From the NCBI GenBank assembly GCA_030681145.1, contig JAUXXK010000162.1:1-18004 (forward strand): DNA of 18,004 nucleotides, read 5' to 3'. The notes beneath the pieces are model-generated. The model saw only the letters and a program-made list of their open reading frames with translations, was not told where the DNA came from and did not search any database. The translations under genes were made by a program, and so were the position numbers. Source of the DNA: Methanobacteriaceae archaeon (GTDB lineage Archaea > Methanobacteriota > Methanobacteria > Methanobacteriales > Methanobacteriaceae). Shown one piece after another: positions 14,757 to 18,004 of this stretch. Positions within the stretch are counted from its first letter, which is position 1. Every line of letters begins with the position of its first letter.

Positions 14757-17054
14757 TTATTTATATTTAATAGCAGCAATGGCCGCTTGGCCCAGTGATA
14801 CAGAACCATCACCGGCACAAGAGTTTTTGTGCTGTACAAAACGATATTCCTGTTTTTCTACGTAATTTTTAATGGCTAAACTTATGGCTTCATTGTAGAA
14901 CACTCCTCCTGTTCCACCAATAATGTCCAAATCTTTTTTATCTGCAGATTTAATGGCCAAAACAGCCATACCTTCAGCTAGAGTTTTTTGAGCGGCATTT
15001 GCAATATCTGGAACAGATTCCCCCCTTTGAATATTTTCCATAACTTCTTTTAAAATCAAGGATGTATCTAAAACATCCCTACCCTCATGTTTTTTAATTT
15101 CAAAGGACATATCCAGATTTTTTGTACTTTTATAGGCCACAGACTCCATTTTCATGGCGCATTCTCCTTCATAAGTACGTTCACCACAGATATGCAATGC
15201 TGCAGCAATAGCATCCAGCACACGTCCGGTACTGGTGCTAACTACTACATTGACATCGCGTTCTAACTGCTGTAGTACCAGATCTATTTCGGTCTTGGCA
15301 TGAGGGAAATAGGCCAGATAATTATTAATTAATAATTCTCGAAGGGGGGATGGTTCATAATATTCCTGCAACATGGAAACCAGCATTCTTGCAGGATATT
15401 TGGTGCATAAATCTCCACCTGCCATTTTTTGTGGCATTAAACTTGACATTCTTCCATATTCGGCACCATTGATGTGTAATATTTCTCCTCCCCAAGCAGT
15501 TCCATCTTTTCCATAACCTACACCATCGGCAGCAATACAGATCAGTTCTTCCATGTTATTATCCACTGCAAGGGCTGCACCATGGGCATGGTGATGTTGC
15601 ACGGGTAAAACTGGGCAAGAATACTTTTCAGCCAGCTCATGAGCCAATTTAGTGGTGAAAAATTGTGGATGGAGGTCACAGGCCACTACATCAACAGAAT
15701 CAGTAATGGTAATGCTCATCATGTGTTTAATGGCTTCTTGCAAGTATTCATAGGTAGCAAATTTACTGGTATCTCCTATATGCTGCGATAGGTAACATTT
15801 ACCTTCTTTAAGAAGAGAAAATGTTACATCAATCTCTGGTCCCAGGGCCAGTACATTAATATCCTCTGAAATGTGCGATAAATCATAAGGTTCGGGAACA
15901 TATCCTCGAGAGCGGCGAATAAATGCCATATCTTCTCCTCTAAAGCGAACTACTGAATCATCGCAACGATTAATAATTTTTCGGTCGTGAAGTAAGAAAT
16001 AATCAGCAATTCCATCCAACTTTTTCAAAATATCTGTGTTTCTGGTGAGCATAGGTTCTCCAGGCATATTGGCTGAAGTCATGATATATGCTGGTTCTTC
16101 AGTGTGCTGGAATAAAATATGCTGCAATCCCGAATAGGGCAACATAATTCCTATGTTATGTAATTCAGGGGTCACAGACGGGGCAAAAAAATAATCTTCA
16201 CTCTTTTTTAAAACTACTATAGGTCTGCGACGTGATGTAATGACATTTTCTTCTTGAGGGGAAATGGTAGCAAATTTTTTAATGGTGTCCAGATCAGGAG
16301 ACATACAAGCAAATGGTTGATTAAATCTTCCCAGTCTTTCACGCAACTTCAAAACAGGAGTTTCTTCAGTAACCTTACATACTAGGTGGGTTCCACCAAG
16401 TCCCTTTATGGCCAAGATATTTCCTTCATCTAGAAGTTTGGCGGTCTCTTTAATGGGATTATCAACATCAAAACGACAACAACTATATAAAAAGACTTCT
16501 GGCCCACATTCTGGACAACATGTGGCCTCGGCATGATATCGGCGGTCTTCAGGATTTTTATATTCTTTTTCGCATGAAGGACAGAGTGGAAATTCGTCCA
16601 TACTGGTTCTTTCTCTATCATAGGGGATGGAATCAATTACTGTAAAACGAGGCCCACAATCGGTGCAAGCAGTAAATGGATATGCATATCTAGAATCGCT
16701 ATTGGTGGTTATTTCTTTTAAACAAGCATCGCAAGTGGCCACATCTGGTGGAATCACGGCGGAGCCTGAAAAATCTGATGAACTTTCTAGAATGCTAAAA
16801 TCAGAATATTCTTCTTTATTTTCAATCCATTCCAGTTTTAATGAGGATATTTTAGAAATTGGGGGTTTTTTGATTTGAATATCCTTTGAAAATTGTTTTA
16901 TTTTTTTGTTATCTCCTTCTAAGACAATTTCCACTATATTTCCCAGATTTCTCACATAACCAGTAAGGTGAAGTCCTCTGGCTAATCGATAAACATTAGG
17001 TCTGAAACCCACGCCTTGCACAATTCCCTGAACCAGTATTCGGGCTTTATCCAA
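14757..17054 (-). CDS. hypF: Carbamoyltransferase HypF, [NiFe]-hydrogenase maturation
   Basis: HypF uses carbamoyl phosphate and ATP to carbamoylate HypE, the route to the cyanide ligands of the NiFe active-site iron. From TTG at 17054 it has 765 residues, the normal length. Domains in order: acylphosphatase (about 5-90) with VQGVGFRPNVYRLA; two zinc fingers (Cys108/111/130/133 and Cys158/161/180/183); a YrdC-like nucleotide domain (about 200-385, with SRRRPIVVL and MTSANMPGEP); and a Kae1/TobZ-like C-terminal domain with the metal motif HHHAH near 487-491 and a GGTGGVFYN-type stretch near the end. TTG is preferred over GTG at 17060 because GAGGTG overlaps that GTG but sits 5 bases before the TTG. 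Its natural clients include the Frh hydrogenase encoded in this window. Confidence 0.96.
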   Translation of the reverse strand: MDKARILVQGIVQGVGFRPNVYRLARGLHLTGYVRNLGNIVEIVLEGDNKKIKQFSKDIQIKKPPISKISSLKLEWIENKEEYSDFSILESSSDFSGSAVIPPDVATCDACLKEITTNSDSRYAYPFTACTDCGPRFTVIDSIPYDRERTSMDEFPLCPSCEKEYKNPEDRRYHAEATCCPECGPEVFLYSCCRFDVDNPIKETAKLLDEGNILAIKGLGGTHLVCKVTEETPVLKLRERLGRFNQPFACMSPDLDTIKKFATISPQEENVITSRRRPIVVLKKSEDYFFAPSVTPELHNIGIMLPYSGLQHILFQHTEEPAYIMTSANMPGEPMLTRNTDILKKLDGIADYFLLHDRKIINRCDDSVVRFRGEDMAFIRRSRGYVPEPYDLSHISEDINVLALGPEIDVTFSLLKEGKCYLSQHIGDTSKFATYEYLQEAIKHMMSITITDSVDVVACDLHPQFFTTKLAHELAEKYSCPVLPVQHHHAHGAALAVDNNMEELICIAADGVGYGKDGTAWGGEILHINGAEYGRMSSLMPQKMAGGDLCTKYPARMLVSMLQEYYEPSPLRELLINNYLAYFPHAKTEIDLVLQQLERDVNVVVSTSTGRVLDAIAAALHICGERTYEGECAMKMESVAYKSTKNLDMSFEIKKHEGRDVLDTSLILKEVMENIQRGESVPDIANAAQKTLAEGMAVLAIKSADKKDLDIIGGTGGVFYNEAISLAIKNYVEKQEYRFVQHKNSCAGDGSVSLGQAAIAAIKYK

Positions 17055-17332
17055 TTTCACACCTCAGTTAATGAATTAATAAATGCGGTATTTTAGAAAT
17101 TAAATCTTGCTTTAATTCTCTATTAATTTTCCTAAAATTTCTAATAAATTATCTAAACTAAATATTTCCATAATTTATAAAATAATTAATTATTTGTCTT
17201 TATTATTCATATATAATAGTTTTATTTCTGTAATCATAAAAATCAGTAATAAAAGTTATTATTTAACAAAGCTTTTGTTGAAATGTACATTCATTTAGGA
17301 TGACAATTAAAAATTAAAAAATGAATAGAAAT
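17055..17332. other. Empty AT-rich region upstream of hypF
   Basis: This 278-base stretch contains the hypF ribosome site (CTGAGGTG, minus strand) and must hold its promoter. TATA-like sequence is abundant, so I do not single one out. No coding frame or stable RNA is visible. Confidence 0.5.
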
Positions 17333-17518
17333 TTAATCATCAATAAACTTTAAAACTTTTTTTGTTTTTAAAGCTTTTTCATGTCCAGGTTTTAGTTTTA
17401 AAGCCTTTTTAAAACATTGTATTGACTCACTATATTCTTTAATTTCTTTTAGAATTACTCCCTTATCGTACCATGTCTCTGCATGAAGTGGATCCATATC
17501 TAGGGATTTGTTTAGCAG
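17333..17518 (-). pseudogene. C-terminal remnant of a TPR-repeat protein, 5' end lost
   Basis: Reading the minus strand from 17518 to the TAA at 17335-17333 gives 61 codons with clear tetratricopeptide character: SLDMDPLHAETWYDKGVILK, then a helix pair with SIQCFKKALKLKPGHEKALK, ending VLKFIDD. The spacing and the W-x-x-K-G and A-L-x-L-x-P-G positions are those of TPR units. There is no start codon: upstream codons on this strand hit a stop at 17521-17519, and plus-strand larB sequence begins there. The gene is therefore truncated at its 5' end, leaving about one and a half repeats. It could be a short live gene only with a non-standard start, which I consider unlikely. Confidence 0.72.
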
Positions 17519-17944
17519 TTATTAAAGATGAAAAAAAGACCATCAAACAAATCTGAAAAGTTGTAATAATCACAGCAGGAACTTCAGATATTTTTGTAGC
17601 AGAAGAAGATAGGGTAGTGGCCCAGGAAACTGGTTGTGAAACAATTGCTTCCTATGATGTGGTCGTGGCTGGAATTCACAGTTTATTTTCTCATCTGGAT
17701 CATATGGTGAACGAAGAGGTGCAAAAGATATTGTGGCTGCTGGAATGGAAGGCGCCCTTCCTTCAGTGGCGGCGGAATGGGGGATGTTCCCGTTATTGGC
17801 CTGCCTACTTCGGTGGGTTATGGTGTAGGAGAAGGTGGTTTAACGGTCTTTTACTCGATGCTGCAGTCATGTGCATCTGGAATCGCTGTGGTTAATATTG
17901 ATAATGGAGGGGCGGGAGTATTTGCAGTTACTCTAATAACGTAA
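17519..17944 (+). pseudogene. larB: Degenerate larB-type gene (PurE-related NCAIR mutase family), 5'-truncated and frameshifted
   Basis: Three plus-strand frames in succession spell the C-terminal half of a LarB/CpmA-like protein. The first (from about 17557) reads KVVIITAGTSDI, then VVAQETGCETIASYDVVVAG. The second (about 17718-17770) reads AKDIVAAGMEGALPSV. The third (17771-17944) reads GGMGDVPVIGLPTSVGYGVG and then SCASGIAVVNIDNGGAG to the stop at 17942. Each junction fits one lost base. There is also a TGA at 17554-17556, and the N-terminal half is missing. Conserved residues have drifted (DIP to DIF, NGFGAG to NGGAG). LarB carboxylates and hydrolyses nicotinic acid adenine dinucleotide for the nickel-pincer cofactor of lactate racemase. 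Homologs in methanogens may do something else. This copy cannot make a normal protein. Confidence 0.85.
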
Positions 17945-18004
17945 ATAAATAAGTCAAAACAAGTATTGTGATTAGTTAAATATAATTCGGGTAAAAATTA
18001 TCTT

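Noticed and set aside
17617..17895. 92-codon plus-strand frame as an independent gene
   Set aside because: Only its first half resembles LarB; the rest is an out-of-frame reading past a frameshift, so it is part of the pseudogene.

Overview
The window reads as chromosome of a low-GC hydrogenotrophic methanogen of the order Methanobacteriales, most like a mesophilic Methanobacterium. The evidence is a complete F420-reducing hydrogenase operon (frhADGB), an archaeal type II methionine aminopeptidase, an archaeal-style initiator tRNA and RNase P RNA, BRE/TATA promoters, oligo-T terminators, strong GGTGA/GGAGG ribosome sites and very AT-rich intergenic DNA. The presence of bacterial-type GrpE-DnaK-DnaJ also fits this order. 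The assignment is an inference from gene content, not a database match.

Layout. At 1-953 (minus) lie an exported serine-rich PepSY-like protein and, overlapping it as TAATG, a PAC2-family gene that runs off the window edge. At 1397-4799 (plus) is frhA-frhD-frhG-frhB: the NiFe large subunit, its C-terminal protease, the FeS small subunit and the F420/FAD subunit. A convergent map gene follows at 4903-5829 (minus). At 6092-7030 (plus) are two small membrane-anchored coiled-coil proteins of unknown function. Two stable RNAs follow on the plus strand: initiator tRNA-Met (7282-7356) and RNase P RNA (about 7561-7873). At 8272-9634 (plus) is an overlapping pair, a very short FtsX-like permease and an ABC ATPase with degenerate Q-loop, signature and H-loop. 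At 9858-13801 (minus) is the chaperone cluster grpE-dnaK-dnaJ, with a perfect 11-bp hairpin between dnaK and dnaJ. Divergent from it is a winged-helix regulator (14088-14585), probably leaderless, whose TATA box lies inside a palindrome. The large hypF gene (14757-17054, minus) follows.

The last kilobase (17333-17944) is a gene graveyard: the C-terminal end of a TPR gene (minus) directly abuts a frameshifted, 5'-truncated larB-type gene (plus). Both have lost their 5' ends at the same point, which suggests one deletion between divergent genes.

Functional links. hypF makes the cyanide ligands of the NiFe centre, and frhD finishes maturation of FrhA, the subunit carrying that centre. Frh then supplies reduced F420 for methanogenesis. 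The winged-helix gene beside grpE-dnaK-dnaJ is a candidate local or stress regulator, from position and promoter structure only.
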